A DNA stretch of 64,000 nucleotides from Sinotaia quadrata (GCA_028829895.1 CM054181.1:12305001-12369000); one strand, 5' to 3'. Shown: positions 14,700 to 30,549, numbered from the stretch's first letter. Notes: generated by a model not told the origin, from the letters alone. Translations and numbers: made by a program.

Positions 14700-14895
14700 T
14701 GTCAGTACAGGACAGCTCATGAGGCAGTTACAGTGGTGCAATGTACAGTTGTATTGTCCTCCACTAATGTCACAGCTGACAATATTTCTTATTTATAAAT
14801 GCCAGTATAGGACAGCTGGTGAGGCAGTTACAGTGGTGCAACATGCAATTGTATTGTCCTCCACTAATGCCACAGCTGACAATATTTCTTATTTC
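14700..14895. repeat. 100-bp tandem duplication
   Basis: Two copies starting at 14701 and 14801 (gtcagtacaggacagct / gccagtataggacagct), about 90 percent alike by eye. The plus frame 14719-15036 runs through both and is not a credible gene. Confidence 0.88.
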
Positions 14896-15447
14896 AATGC
14901 TTGTCACGACATTGTTATACTAGATAGCACATTTATGCTCTCTATATCGACTGACAGCTGCTGGAGTGTGCTTATAAAACGGAGAATGCAAGCATGTATA
15001 TGGTCACTTACTGGTGGGATTTTGCATAAATATTAGATTAATGTATTTGGGTAGCAGAGGTGTGTCAACCGAACTGGTATTATATTTTAAAATGTAAATA
15101 AGTTGGTATGGAATCGAGAACAGCCAGATCAAAGGGACACGACTCCTCATACAGTAGTCTAATGTAATTTCCTGACACTAATTAACCATACCAGAACACC
15201 GCCATCACGTCTATTCAATTTCTAGTTTAAAATGTGATCATATGTGTAGGATTTTATGTTAATTGTCTGAGAAAGGGTGAATACATAATTATGGAGTGAT
15301 GTTGGTGGAAACTATTGATAGTTTGAAAGTGTGTAAACACTCAAGTAGCTCATGACATCTATGCATAATGTGTATAGAGCGTCAGCATATATTACGTTGC
15401 ATATCTTATGTAACATATAATGCGTCAGCATACCTTTTTGAAATGAG

Positions 15448-15605
15448 ACAACACATCAAAGTTTGCAATGTATACGTGGGAAGTGTAGATTAATTAAATA
15501 AATAACACATCAAAGTTTGCAATGTATACGTGGGAAGTGTAGATTGATGAAATAAATAACGCTTCAAAGTTTCTAACGCGGGGAGTGTAGATTGATGACA
15601 TAAAG
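15448..15605. repeat. 54-bp tandem repeat, three copies
   Basis: The unit acacatcaaagtttgcaatg ... gtgtagattgatgaaataaat occurs three times; the third is shortened. Confidence 0.85.
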
Positions 15606-17164
15606 AGACAGAAACTTTGAAAATGTTTCAACGTAAAAATGCCAGACATTAAGGTCGATGGAGCGAATTAAACATTTGTAGCATGTCAGAATAAATAGGA
15701 GCTACTTGCTGAAGGAATGTACAGTATTTTGTCTAAACTAATACGACAGAACGAGTATAAACTACAAGCTGTTGGAACCTTTTGATAGTTTGTAAAGTGT
15801 GTGGCACGTTTTTAAAATACGAAAAGGTTGTCCCTATTTATACTTAGAAAAATGTGCATTAACTCTCATTGATAGTTTGTAAATGTTTGAACTTTGTACA
15901 CTGTGAGTTACAATCTGGTGGAAAAGCATAGCTACTTTGCTATGTACATAAGCATATGTAGGATCTCCAATAATGTAAAGTAGTAACATAGTGGCAGTTT
16001 ACAAAGTTCATAAAATATATGGAAAATTCTGGCTGGTGTAGCCTATTGATAATTTGAAAAATGTTTTAACATATTTAAGAAATGCAGGTTTGTGGAGTAC
16101 ATTTACATCTTATATAGAATATAAGATTGAAGAATATAAAATTGAAGAAAAAGTAGGCTAAAGTCAGAATGTTATTCGAGTTCTGTTTCCTGAGAAAGAC
16201 TTATTTTTAAGTTATTGAAGATTATATGTGCCAATGCACGTGTGTGCATGCGTGCGTGTGTGCGTGCGTGTGTGTGTGTGTGTGTATGTGTGTGTGTGTG
16301 TGTATGTGTGTAATACTGTGTAACACAGTATGTTAACCAGTGAAATGTACTAGAGACTGAACTAGCGGCGCGTGCAGTGTCAAGATAAGTAATCTAGTTT
16401 TCCCAGAAGATAACCAGATCGACATCGAGCGCTTCCTTCACAGGTCTGGAAGTGTTGGGGTGTGACAATATAATCAAAGAGACGCGCACTTAGGCGTTGT
16501 ATTCAATTGCACGACCGTTTTAGTCTTCGGATAGTTTGCTTTGAAATAGGATGCAAAATAATATTCATATTGTCTCGTAAAGTCATTACACTCGCGTGCC
16601 TCTCCACTGAACAACCACCCTCTACCTTGATCTCGTAAATCGCTTGGCATCTGTTAGGCAAATTTTGAGAGAGTTAACACGATTACTTACTTGTAATATT
16701 ATTTCTGCATTTAATATGGATATGCAAAATAAACTTATAGTCAAATGGACGATATTTAATGAGCTTACATTAATTGGCTGTTTCTTGACTGAGTGATGCG
16801 AAAACGAGGCGGAAACGAGGAGCCTTCAGCATGCGCCAATAATAATACATTACACTTTCGCACATATCTTTCTTGATACAAAGAAGACATAAAAATAAAA
16901 ACGAAATTCTTTCTTTCTTGAAGCACGTATTACTGAAGTGAGTACACCTTCTTTATATTGAGGTCCAGCAGTTAACTGCACCCGTAATATTAGTAATTTT
17001 TCATACATACTCCCACTCCTTACCCCACCCTTTCACCACCTTCGAACGTAGTTTCGTGTGTCTATTGCTGTTGGTGATTTATGCATTTGGTGACTGGTGA
17101 GCTTTGTTTATATATTCAAAATGTCGTACTAAAGAAAGTCGTGTTGTGTTTATTCTTCATGTTT
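15606..17164. other. No gene recognised; GT-rich patch at 16244-16312
   Basis: Mostly AT-rich unique sequence. A compound (GTGC)/(GT)n stretch lies at about 16244-16312. Confidence 0.5.
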
Positions 17165-17525
17165 CAGAAATAAAATAGTATTGTCTTATGTTTCCCAATA
17201 TTGTTCATAGCAGTGCCATGCATCACAATATTCTCAGATGTTTCACAATTTTGTTCATGATATTTTCAGATGCTCCGTAATATTGGTATAAACTCTACAG
17301 TACTGTCAGATGCTCCATTATAATGTCAGTAATGTTTCATAATTTTTGTAAATAATCCATAACGTTTTCAGATGTTTCACAATATTCTTATGATCCCTAA
17401 TATTCTCAGATACTCCACAATATAATTCATTGCTTTATAACATTGTCCAATGCTTCACAATACTGTTCTATTCTCGATAGCACTATAAGAATGCTCCGCA
17501 TGCTCCACAATATTGTCCGATGCTC
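17165..17525. repeat. Degenerate tandem repeats of about 25-30 bp
   Basis: Words such as cagatgctccacaatattgt and atgtttcacaatattct recur about a dozen times with variable spacing. Confidence 0.65.
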
Positions 17526-17729
17526 CATTCATGACTGTACGCCTCTCCACGAAATATCAACGTTAAATCAATATATAGCAGAAAAACGTACACTATCTGC
17601 AGAAATAAATAAACAATGCAAATTCATTAATAAAGCTAAATCACTCGCAAAGAGGTTACAATATTAAATATGAATTATTAGCTGTTATCAAAATGTAGGA
17701 CAGGCAAGGCATAATACGCGCACCAATTT

Positions 17730-18048
17730 CACTTGGCATAACACTCATTATGTAAACCGACATCAGTACTGCGCACACAGTATCTGTGTCACTTGGCACA
17801 ACACTCATTATGTAAACCAACATCAGTACTGCGCACACAGTATCTGTGTCACTTGGCACAACACTCATTATGTAAACCAACATCAGTACTGCGCACACAG
17901 TATCTGTGTCACTTGGCATAACACACATTATGTAAACCAACATCAGTACTGCGCACACAGTATCTGTGTCACTTGGCACAACACTCAACAAGTAAACCGA
18001 CATCAATACTGCGCACACAGTATCTGTGTCACTTGGCACAACACTCAG
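17730..18048. repeat. 60-bp minisatellite with internal hairpin
   Basis: Just over five copies of a 60-bp unit (aacactcattatgtaaacca ... cagtactgcgcacacagtat). Each copy contains ACACAG-TAT-CTGTGT, a perfect inverted repeat with a 3-nt loop. Because 60 is divisible by three, the minus strand stays open (17656-18039), giving a repeated SDTDTVCAVLM peptide that is an array by-product. Confidence 0.93.
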
Positions 18049-18076
18049 TTTGGCAAATGTCTTAGTTGCTGCACAA

Positions 18077-18078
<2 letters not shown>

Positions 18079-18110
<32 letters not shown>
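18079..18110. repeat. (GT)n microsatellite
   Basis: Sixteen GT units directly beyond the 60-bp array. Confidence 0.96.
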
Positions 18111-18116
<6 letters not shown>

Positions 18117-18604
18117 TTGATGGATGTTCCTAATGATTATCCTTATGTATTTTACCCTTGAGTCAAAAAGCAATCAATACCCCAATGTTTTATGACGATG
18201 CTTTATTAACATCAATGCACAATGGGAATTTTAAAAAAAAAACTGTAACCTATTCATACCGTTCAAGTTAGCTAAAAAGATATATCATGAACTCCTTTGG
18301 TCAAATTTCTCACTTAGATGATTATCTTAAGTAGAAAATGCAAATTCAACATTCACATATGCTGCTTCAACAGAGGATTGTAATGAATAAAATCCTTCAA
18401 TCCATACAACAGGTTTCAAGCTACACATCAGGTTAAGAAGTAAAAATGTAAACAGTGATCAATAAGAATCAACCAATAGATAATCAAAATTAAGAACTTA
18501 AGAAGAGTTGATAATAATATAATAATAATAATAATCATAATCATAACCAATAACTTTCTAATAAATAACTTACTTCATATCTTAATATATTTTATTTTGT
18601 GAAA

Positions 18605-18965
18605 TTTTGCAATGTGTCATTAATATCCAAATGTGTATACAAGGTCGCGTTTGTGTCTACTATAATGTGTAAATTTTCAATAATGAGTCATTAATGTCCA
18701 TATTTGTGTTTACTATAATGAGTCACTAGTGCCCATATTGGTTTTCGCTATAACGTGTCATTGATGTCCATAAGTGTATATACTATAGCGTGTCAGTAAT
18801 GTCCTTTCTTGCTTCTATTAAATCGTCATTAATGTCCGTGTTTGTGTCTACATAAATGTGTTAGTAATGTCCTTATTTGTAAGAGTTTACCATAGTTTGT
18901 GAATAATGTCCGTGTTTGTTAATTTCCACTAAAATGGTTGAATAATGTTCATATTTGTGAACATA
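18605..18965. repeat. Degenerate minisatellite of about 35-40 bp
   Basis: About ten diverged units with cattaatgtccatatttgtg and a (t)actataatgtg segment. Confidence 0.75.
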
Positions 18966-20259
18966 TATAAAAGTGTGTGATATGTGACATATAAATTATC
19001 TTAAGTAGTGTAAGATTATTTAGGTGCGTTTAAATAATTAATAGAGCACTTTAAAGGCGTGATTGTTAGTCTTACAATCTTAGTTAAGATTAGGTGTGGG
19101 GGGTATATTGGTGTTTTGAAAAATTTAAATGACTGTGTTAAGGCGTGTGAACTCTGCGAGATGGTTAAGGATTACTTAATTGGTGTGAGGTTATACTGGT
19201 GGGCTACAATAAATTTATTTAGCAGAGTACAGGCGTGTGTATTTTACGAGATGGCGTGAGATTGTATTAGCAAGAATAATATTTATACAACATGGATAAC
19301 TGGCGAGTGGGGATAGTGTTGCTATTAGAGACTATCGTTATAAAAGTTATCAGGATCAGGATCAGGATCAGGATCTGAAAAATGTGTTTTGAGTTTAATA
19401 ACGATAAGTTGATAGTTAATCTTAACCTTGCTCAAGGCACCACGTGACACACATGGGCTGTGCCAGAGCGTTCATGAAATGACGTCAGCGATGAACGCCA
19501 CACAGTCTTTATATCATCAACTTCAGATGTTCGGATGTAGTAAATGTATATCCAATCATTTGACAGCTGAAGATAGTCTCTATGACATTCATGCATGACT
19601 AATGAGATAAAGAACTTTAGAGGTCTTTGCACACTTATTATATCATGTAGTATGGATTGGCTTTCAAATTTCCGATTCATGATTCAGAGAAACTGTTTGC
19701 AGTAATGCGTTGATATATTTCCTGTTTTATGCATTATGAATATAATTACCAAGCCTTCAAACATGGACACCAACAACGAGCCTACAGTCTTTGAGAAGAG
19801 ACCATTAAAGATGTCTGAGAGAGCGGGATTCCCAATGCGCCTAATTTTCTTGCTGGGTAATTAAATTTCGATACATTAGCCACATCCCTCCATATTTCAA
19901 TGCCAGATCAGTGCCTTGACGATCAAATCAATTTGTCTGGATCTGTATATCGGTCAAAGAAAGTTGTTTGTTTCGCAATTTGTGGAACGAATCGACAGCT
20001 AGACTCTACGGAGTACCTCTTCGAATATTTTCAAGAAATTGGTTTTGTGGTACGCGTAATACAATTGACACTGTTACTTATATATGTTATTTTTATTGAT
20101 AGTGCGATAGTGTGGGAATCGAACCCTGGATGAGTCTGAGCAAGATCAACTCACTATTGGTATGGAAGGGTGCTTATCTAATACACGTTTGAATAAGTAT
20201 GCATCAATTCATATCAACAAACACACACGTCAAGAAAGCAACAAGGACTAAAACATATC
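18966..20259. other. No gene recognised; small AGGATC array at 19349-19376
   Basis: The frames at 19059-19259 (plus), 19432-19680 (minus) and 19900-20133 (plus) show no known motifs. A hexamer run atcaggatcaggatcagg sits at about 19349-19376. Confidence 0.4.
20095..20160 (-). other. tRNA-like internal promoter (B box) fragment, possible SINE remnant
   Basis: On the minus strand the sequence GGGTTCGATTCCC is a textbook tRNA T-loop/B-box match (plus strand gggaatcgaaccc, near 20115-20128). A weak A-box-like tagtgagttg lies about 30 nt upstream on that strand. No full cloverleaf can be drawn, so this is not called a tRNA gene. Confidence 0.35.
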
Positions 20260-20762
20260 TACAAACACATCCATCATGAGAGCAAAAACGATCATATCTA
20301 CAAACACATCCATCAAGAAAGCAAGAACGATAATAATATATCTATAAACATTCATGCAAGTTGAGGAACAAGAATCACAAATTGTCTAACAACGCACCAG
20401 TAAAACAAACAACAAAGATTATAACATATTTATCAACACACCAGTAAAACAAACAACAATGATCATAACATATTTAACAACACACCAGTAAAACAAACAA
20501 CAAAGATCATAACATATTTAACAACACACCAGTAAAACAAACAACAAAGATCATAACATATTTATCAACAAGCCTCTCAAACGATCAACAAAGCATTTAT
20601 AATATTTATCGACACACTTGTCAAACAATGAACAAAGAGCATAACATTTTTCAAAAGAAATTTATCAAATATATCAACTCACCTGTCATCCGAGCAACAA
20701 GGAATGTATTACATTTATCAACACATGCTAAGCAAGCAACAAGAATTATAACGTGTATCTAA
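20260..20762. repeat. Approximately 44-bp minisatellite
   Basis: About eleven copies of a unit with acaccagtaaaacaaacaac and aagatcataacatatttat. Central copies are near identical and edges are diverged. It abuts R1 copy A. Confidence 0.88.
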
Positions 20763-20764
20763 CA

Positions 20765-23595
<2,831 letters not shown>

Positions 23596-23839
23596 CATCG
23601 GTTTTGGATCTACCTATCTATCTTATATATACTAAAGTACACTATCAAAATACTTCATTTCATATTTGACTGCCTTTCATAGTTGGAATTATTTTCGGAT
23701 TATTGTGAGATATTAGATATTGTCATTATTGCTTATTTGGATTTATTTTCTACTACTTTTTATTTCCTTCAGGTTTTTCGGCATTGTTTATTTTATTTTT
23801 TTCTATTTCGGCCTCAAGTATTCGGTGTTTGTTGCTAAC

Positions 23840-24090
23840 CGTATGATCTGGCTACATGAAGCCGGCCGCAATACCAGATTACAGTGACTGTAGCTTGTCA
23901 CTGACCGCATGATCTGACTACAATGACTGTTGCCTGACGCTGGCCGAATGATCTGGTTACACTGACAGTGCCTGACGCTGACCGAATGATCTGGTTACAC
24001 TGACAGTGCCTGACGCTGGCCGAATGATCTGGTTACACTGACAGTGCCTGACGCTGACCGAATGATCTGACTACAGTGACAGTGCCACCA
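23840..24090. repeat. 38-bp minisatellite
   Basis: Six copies of a unit with cctgacgctgaccgaatgat and ctggttacactgacagtg. More GC-rich than most arrays here. The last four copies are near identical. Confidence 0.88.
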
Positions 24091-26389
24091 ATCTTCTCGA
24101 GAAGAAGTAACGCGCACGAAACACGGCAATAGACACTACCCTGGAAGACGAGATAATGATGTTCAGTACAGCATGCAAAGGCAGTACACGCTTACTGCAC
24201 TTTCCGGGTGGCATTCCAGTAAAACTGTTTTATTCATGCGTCCTTTCATTGTAGTCACTCGTTTAGTGTTTGCCTCAATATTTCACTAGTTAATAAATAG
24301 TTGTCTTGTTGTTTGTGTACAAATATATGTAGGCGTTAATTTATCGTTTATTGCGTGTTCATTAAATTTTGAAGACAGTAATGGGAGATAACTTGGGGCT
24401 CTAGTCATCCATCAGCTTATTCATATTGTCTTCCTTTCTGTTTCTGTTTCTCTAGTGTGTGTTGCGTGTGGATATGGTGCAAACAAAGTTTATGCACATG
24501 CACCATAGTTGACTTAATTGATAATTTTAAAAATAACACAATCATTGTTAACATTAATAGTAAGCAATAACAGTTTTCATTAATTCTTTAAACTATAGCA
24601 ATAATCGTGTTTGCTTTTAAGCTCAACCATTTCCACTTTCCTTAGAGATCCTTTGGAAATTATAGAAATTGGGATGTACTAGACCAGTGTGTAATCAGCT
24701 TAAACCTAAAGTGTTTTGTACTGGACCAGTGCCAAGTCAGCCTGAAGCTATGTGTGTTGTGTTGCCCGGATTCACATCAATAGATATTAAAAAGAAATAT
24801 AAAAAAATAAAATCTAAATACAGATGTAAGAGGAAGTCTAATAGAAGTGCACATTTTTGACATGGCTGTTTACGTCATCAGTAATGAATCAGATGTTTTG
24901 CTAGATCACAGAGAAGATGGTTAGTTAAAGTAAATGTATTCTTTTTATCTCCAGTAATCCAATTTTGGTCATGAACCATGTCAATCGAAAGATCAGGTGG
25001 AAAACCGTTCAGTCAGTTGTAGTAAACAGGCTTAGGTGTAGAAATGTAGCTTTGACTATAAGTATACATGAATGAAGATGTAGATGTGAGAAGTAACCTT
25101 GACCTTTAGGCCAGATAAATAGAGCAGACATTTTAATGACATGTGCTTTTCTCATCCCCAGGACGCATCTGAGTGTAAAAATAGATATAGATCTGTATGA
25201 ATGTGTAGCCTAAGAAAGGCCTCATTGAAAAAAGAGTAATATGATTCTGTTGGAAAATCCATGAACTTTTATGGATGATGTTTTGGTTCTTTTGGCTTTG
25301 AGGTATAAGTAGAGCTTCATGAAATTTTATGATTAATATTTTGTGTAAACTGTAAGCAGGATAATTTGTCATGTATAATCATATTTATTTCAGTTTAGTG
25401 AAATTGTGCTCAGAGAAATAGATTAACCATTACACAATAGCACTTTATAGCTTGCATTTAGCAGTCTCTGATTACTGCATTTTATTAACTGCAGGATCCA
25501 TCCATTCATCCATCCATCAATTTGTTTATCTATCTGCCATATTGCACTGCATTCAGTTGGTCGAAGGCGCTTTTGCTACATCAACCTATTAGTCTGTACA
25601 GACACTATACTACATTTTCTTGAGAACCAGAGGTGTGGTCCCTAACCGACACGTCAGAAGTACAAAGAGTGCTTTGATACCCTGAGACTCCACCAGTGTG
25701 ACTAAGTTAAGTGGGATAGTTACATTGGTTATGAGTGTGAAAACTGTTTAGAAAACTGTGTGAAAACATTTTAGAAATATTGAACAGGAAAATTAACTGA
25801 AAAAGAGAATTTATGAACTTGTTAGACTTTCTTCAGTGGAAATATCTAGGGAAGGTTAACATTTCTCTGATTAGATGTTGTAGAATTGTAATTCATGAAA
25901 TTTGTAATTGATTGTTGTTTCCTTTCTTTTATTGTTTCTTTTATATAAATATTTTATTGATTTTTCTCCTGTCTTGCATCATTCCTTATCATCTTCACTT
26001 CATTTAAAATTCATTAATTGTACTCATTGTACCAGTCTTTTGTCCTTGTCTAATATATGTGAGGAATTCCTTCCTTTGGGGGCTTGAAGGAGCTACCGGA
26101 AGTGGTTGACCTCAATTGTTGTGTTGCTCGTATTGTCCATCAAATAACAAGTGAACAACATTGTGTATTGGACCAGTGCCCAGACATCCTGAGACTATAT
26201 ATGTTGTATACTAGTTAAGTACCCCCTCAGCCTGATGATAAATATGTTGTGTATTGGACCAGTGCAAGTCAGCCCTAAAGCTACATATGCTGTGTATCAA
26301 ATGCGACAGATCCGCACGACCTATATTGGAGACTCATTTAAGGAGAAAACCCTGAAGTCAGTGAATGAATGATTGTCCAGAACTCAAGA
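24091..26389. other. No gene recognised; two patches of a shared ~50-bp unit
   Basis: Copies of tgtattggaccagtgcc / agtcagcctgaagctat occur at about 24670-24765 and again at 26155-26305, separated by 1.4 kb. The remainder is AT-rich. The frames at 24669-24860 and 25133-25372 have no known motifs. Confidence 0.5.
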
Positions 26390-26585
26390 GTGCAAATTGT
26401 AAAGAATCTATAGTGCAAATTGTACAGAATCTAGAGTGCAAATTGTACAGAATCTAGAGTGCAAAATAGAATGAACTATGAACTATGAATCTATAGTGCA
26501 AAATATACAGAATCTAGAGTGCAAAATATACAGAATCTAGAGTGCACATTGTACAGAATCTAGAGTGCAAAATGTACAGAAATGA
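26390..26585. repeat. 23-bp minisatellite
   Basis: About eight copies of agagtgcaaaatgtacagaatct-type units with a small irregular spacer near 26470. Confidence 0.85.
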
Positions 26586-26639
26586 GAACAGTTAATGAAT
26601 GGAAGTATTAAGTCGATTGAATTGTTAGGTCACACTGAC

Positions 26640-26955
26640 CTCTCTTGAAAAATGTGTGTAATTCATTTAATTGATGAGTTATTCTTCATTTATATTAAAT
26701 TTTAATATGTTAATTATTGGAATATCTTGTATTAAATTTTAATAATATCTTATTTTATCTTATATCTTATCTTAAATTAAGATATGTTAATTATTGCAAT
26801 AAATTAAATTACATTTTAGCTTTTCATTATTGGAATATCTTATATTAAATTTTAATAATAATTGTTTGTATATATTGCTTTAAATTTTAATGTTAATTAT
26901 TGGAATAATTATATTATATTACATTTTAACTTGTTAATTATAGGAATGTCTTTGC
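26640..26955. repeat. Very AT-rich degenerate tandem repeats
   Basis: The words ttggaatatcttatattaaa and ttttaatatgttaattat recur about seven times. Confidence 0.65.
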
Positions 26956-27358
26956 AGTTATTATTAGTGTATCTTTAGCTTTGCTAGTTTGTTTTGTACT
27001 CCATTAGGACACGACGAGTCAAAAATAACAGCATTTCCACACCGGCGCTCCAATAATAACCAGAATCGATGACCCATATCGTCATCTCCAGGTGGATTAG
27101 TGTATTAAGCCCACGCGCATCAGAGGTAACCTCATAAATATAGATCACCCCAGGTATCATACAGCACACCCCAACCTTCATTATTCCGTTTAAATTCCAC
27201 GCATTTCTTCAGACTGCGCAGTGTCTCACGCCCGAACTCTATAACTGGCATTTGTTCTTCAATTCTTTGAATAAATAACATTGATGTACATAAAAAAAAA
27301 AAACTGAGTGAAATTGTAAATGACTGAGAAGTTGAAAAAGACAGCAAAATGAAGAACA

Positions 27359-27604
27359 ATGAAAAAGGAGATACAAATGCATATTATTTCTCTTCTAGTT
27401 TCATTTTTCTTTCTTTTTTCCCCCAAAACCTACCAGTATTCCAATCCGCCAGAACACATCTTTGTGGAAACACCCGGCACACAAATATCAAAAGATGATT
27501 TTCCCGTCAAAACAATGAGAAAGCTTTCGAGAGACAACTCAAGAGCGTGCACATTGCCTTTCGCGTTTATAAACAGGGGCCATAACCATTTACTCCCCGA
27601 CTAA
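27359..27604 (+). other. Unsupported 81-codon open frame with a hydrophobic N-terminus
   Basis: The frame starts MKKEIQMHIISLLVSFFFLF, which looks like a signal peptide, and continues with a polar segment without cysteines beyond one. There is no family resemblance and no visible splice or poly(A) context. It is most likely chance, listed because it is one of the few non-repetitive frames with protein-like composition. Confidence 0.12.
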
Positions 27605-27919
27605 TGATTTTCGACACGCTATCAATCATGCCTGCCACATAGAGAACTTTAATCCAATAAAAATACCAACTTCGAAGAGATTGAATATTACTTTTTATAT
27701 TATTAGTATTTTCCCGGTTTACTTTTCCAAACAAATTCTCTCCAGGCTTAACTTCTAAACACGTAGGACCACACAGCGTGGGTGTTTAACAGACAGAAAC
27801 AAAGACTAGAGACCGGTCTTAGACCAAGTGCTAGACATGAAATTGTCTACTCTTATAATGAGTGCTTAGACTAGAAATAGGGAGTTAAGACTAGACTTAG
27901 ACTGAAAGAAAGTAAAAGG

Positions 27920-28091
27920 TATTGGTCATAGCAGAGTAAATATAGTAACAATACTATGGTCATAGCAGATAAAGTATTAACAATATTATGATCATAGCAG
28001 ATAACGTATAGTACTATGGTCATAGCAGATAAAGTATAGTAACAATATTGTGGTCATAGCAGATAAAGTATAGTAACAACACTATAGTCAT
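27920..28091. repeat. 34-bp minisatellite, left part
   Basis: About five copies of ggtcatagcagataaagtat with agtaacaatacta. The array is interrupted by the element at 28092-29637 and resumes at 29638. Confidence 0.9.
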
Positions 28092-29637
28092 TGTTACGTT
28101 TCCAGTATTTATTTAAAGACCCTGCTTAGAATAATTAAAAGACTTTAAATATAATTAATTCTTCCTCTCATATTCTACGCAGACTGGTTGCTCAATTTAT
28201 TATCTGACTAATTAAAAGTGCGTCTTGTAGTTCAGACGACAAATTTACAGACTAATAAACTGCGAACTTTTAGCTAGATTTGAAAACAGTTAAGTCCCTC
28301 TAAATTAATATGCACTCGTCATCAATCTTTCTGCTCATCCGCCCCCATTCAAATCTAAGAATTAATCTAATTGGTCTATTGTGCATAGAAATCAACTACT
28401 AAGAGGTATTAACAAAGAAAATAAGATTTAATAAAGTTTAACAAATTAACAATAAATCGAATGCAACGCGAATAGTCTTCACTCTGTCTTTACGCGCCTA
28501 TGCCTGATTTTTGTCAATCTAAATTGCCAGAAAAGTGTTCCTTTGAGATCTGTACACTTGATCTTGCACTTAGCTCTATTCTTGTATCCTTGGTCTCAAC
28601 ACTCAGTCATGCTGATTCGTTCCCTCAGTCCCCCTTTAACGACACACGTGGTGCATAAGGAATGATGTCCCTTTGTTAGTGGCTAGGAACTGGAATTTTT
28701 GCAGCATGGCCCTCAGAGTGGATTTCGACACGCTTACACCAATAAGCTAATGCAGGTGAGGCATGGGTGAACATGAACCATGAGCCGACCTGTGGATGCA
28801 ACGTGTTTGGATATAATTCTCAACCTAACAGGCCCTACTTAGGCATGGCTCAATTAAATGCGCTGAACAAAGAGTTTCGACTTCGCGTCGCTTACAATTA
28901 GATTTTAGAAAAATATAATCGTCTCACATGTGTTCCATTTAACAGTCATGACGTATGAAGCAATAAAATAGATACAACGTTAAATTAATGTTCATACAAA
29001 GGGTAATTCAAGCCGACAGAGCGCTTCACAATTTACAATTTAAATTACACGCAATAATTGAATTACATGAAGAATTCATATCGAGCGCAGCATTCTGGCT
29101 CTTAGTGAATTAAAACAATATAAATTAAAGTACAGAAATGGAAAAATGGTTACAATAAATTTATATTCCGTAACATATAGGTTTTCAGCTATTTCTCTGA
29201 ACCATGCTCAAGTGTATATGGAAATCATATAATACATAGCACAAATACATACTTAAACAATACATAGGCAAATACTATTAAATAAAATGATACCTTTGAG
29301 AGAAGTCGAAGGGTACCTTGATTCTCTATGGCGCCGGCTGCCTCTCACGACCCGAGTAAGCTGATGGAATTAGCTAAAATGTGCTCGAAGTGAGGGAGCG
29401 GAAGCGTGTGGGTACATATATAGAAAGGTATATTGCGTATCACGTGACTGTTCGCAAAGCATGTGGTTGGTTCGAGAACTGGACAATGGTCCTAAAGTTA
29501 CATAACATCTTGACCTGTTCTAGAAGCACCTAGAAAAAGGAAGCTTTGAACAAAGGGCCAAGGGTTTCAAATATTCGAATTTGAAGTAAACAAGGCAAGT
29601 GGGTCACGAAGTCGGACAATTTTATCAGACTGTGACA
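28092..29637. mobile_element. Solo-LTR-like insertion, 1546 bp, with 5-bp target-site duplication
   Basis: The insertion splits the 34-bp minisatellite. Its ends read TGTTACGTTTCC...CAGACTGTGACA, so it has the TG...CA termini of LTR retrotransposons and a short imperfect terminal inverted repeat. GTCAT is present on both sides (28087-28091 and 29638-29642), while uninterrupted array units have a single copy. There is no gag/pol frame inside, as expected for a solo LTR. AATAAA motifs occur at about 28250 and 28427 on plus. Orientation is undecided. Confidence 0.8.
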
Positions 29638-29715
29638 GTCATAGCAGATAAAGTATAGTAACAACACTATGGTCATAGCAGATAAAGTATAGTAACAATA
29701 CTATAGTCATAGCAA
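29638..29715. repeat. 34-bp minisatellite, right part
   Basis: About two copies resume the same unit as 27920-28091. Confidence 0.88.
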
Positions 29716-30071
29716 AAATATAAGAACAATTCCTTGGGAATAGTAGAGAACGTGTAGAAATGAATTATATCAAATATCAGTAGTTGGTTGTGATGCAAGA
29801 CATCTACAAGTGCCGATGTAAAGTAAGGGTCACTGGTTATATATGTATATCTGCAAACGTTACTCCGATATACTAGTACGCCGCCAAATTGGCTCACGGG
29901 CCCCACTCACTTATAGCTGAGAATCCATGTTAATGAATAGATGTATGAAGATTATGAATAGACGAACAGAGAACAAGACGTAATCAGTAGATTATCACGT
30001 CAGACTACTATAACAAACGATAGAAGTTATGTTTAAAGAATAATGACAAGAAATTTAATAAAAGAAAAGTT

Positions 30072-30310
30072 ATTATTTGCTTTGTTTGATCCCTCTATCT
30101 GCCATTTGCCTTGTTTGAGCCCTCTATCTGCCATTTGCCTTGTTTGAGCCCTCTATCTGCCATTTGCCTTGTTTGAGCACTCTATCTACCATTTGCCTTG
30201 TTTGAGCACTCTACCTCCCATCGGACTTGTTTGCCCCTTCTATCTGCCATTTCCGATTTTTCAGCACTCCAACTCCCATTTCCGATGTTTCAGCACTCTA
30301 ACTCAAATTT
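30072..30310. repeat. Approximately 29-bp minisatellite
   Basis: Eight copies of ctctatctgccatttgcctt plus gtttgagc. The right-hand copies drift to ccgatttttcagcactc variants. Confidence 0.87.
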
Positions 30311-30549
30311 CCTCGGCTTCTCTTTTACCAAGATGCAGAGAGTCTGTCTATGCATGGCTATGGGTGTAGTGACCTTTGCACACCGAACAATCTATACTTT
30401 ACCTTTCCAAATCATTGTCTTTGTTGTCCAACGGATAACAATCCTATGTAGCTCAAAACGTGTATGGAAGAGACATTAATTGCTTTACTATATTGTGTTA
30501 GTAGCATTAGTTTTCTGTTGACAACTTGACAGGCTCGGTTTTTATGCTC

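Noticed and set aside
17656..18039. Minus frame with repeated SDTDTVCAVLM
   Set aside because: Created by the 60-bp minisatellite; no start context or other exon.
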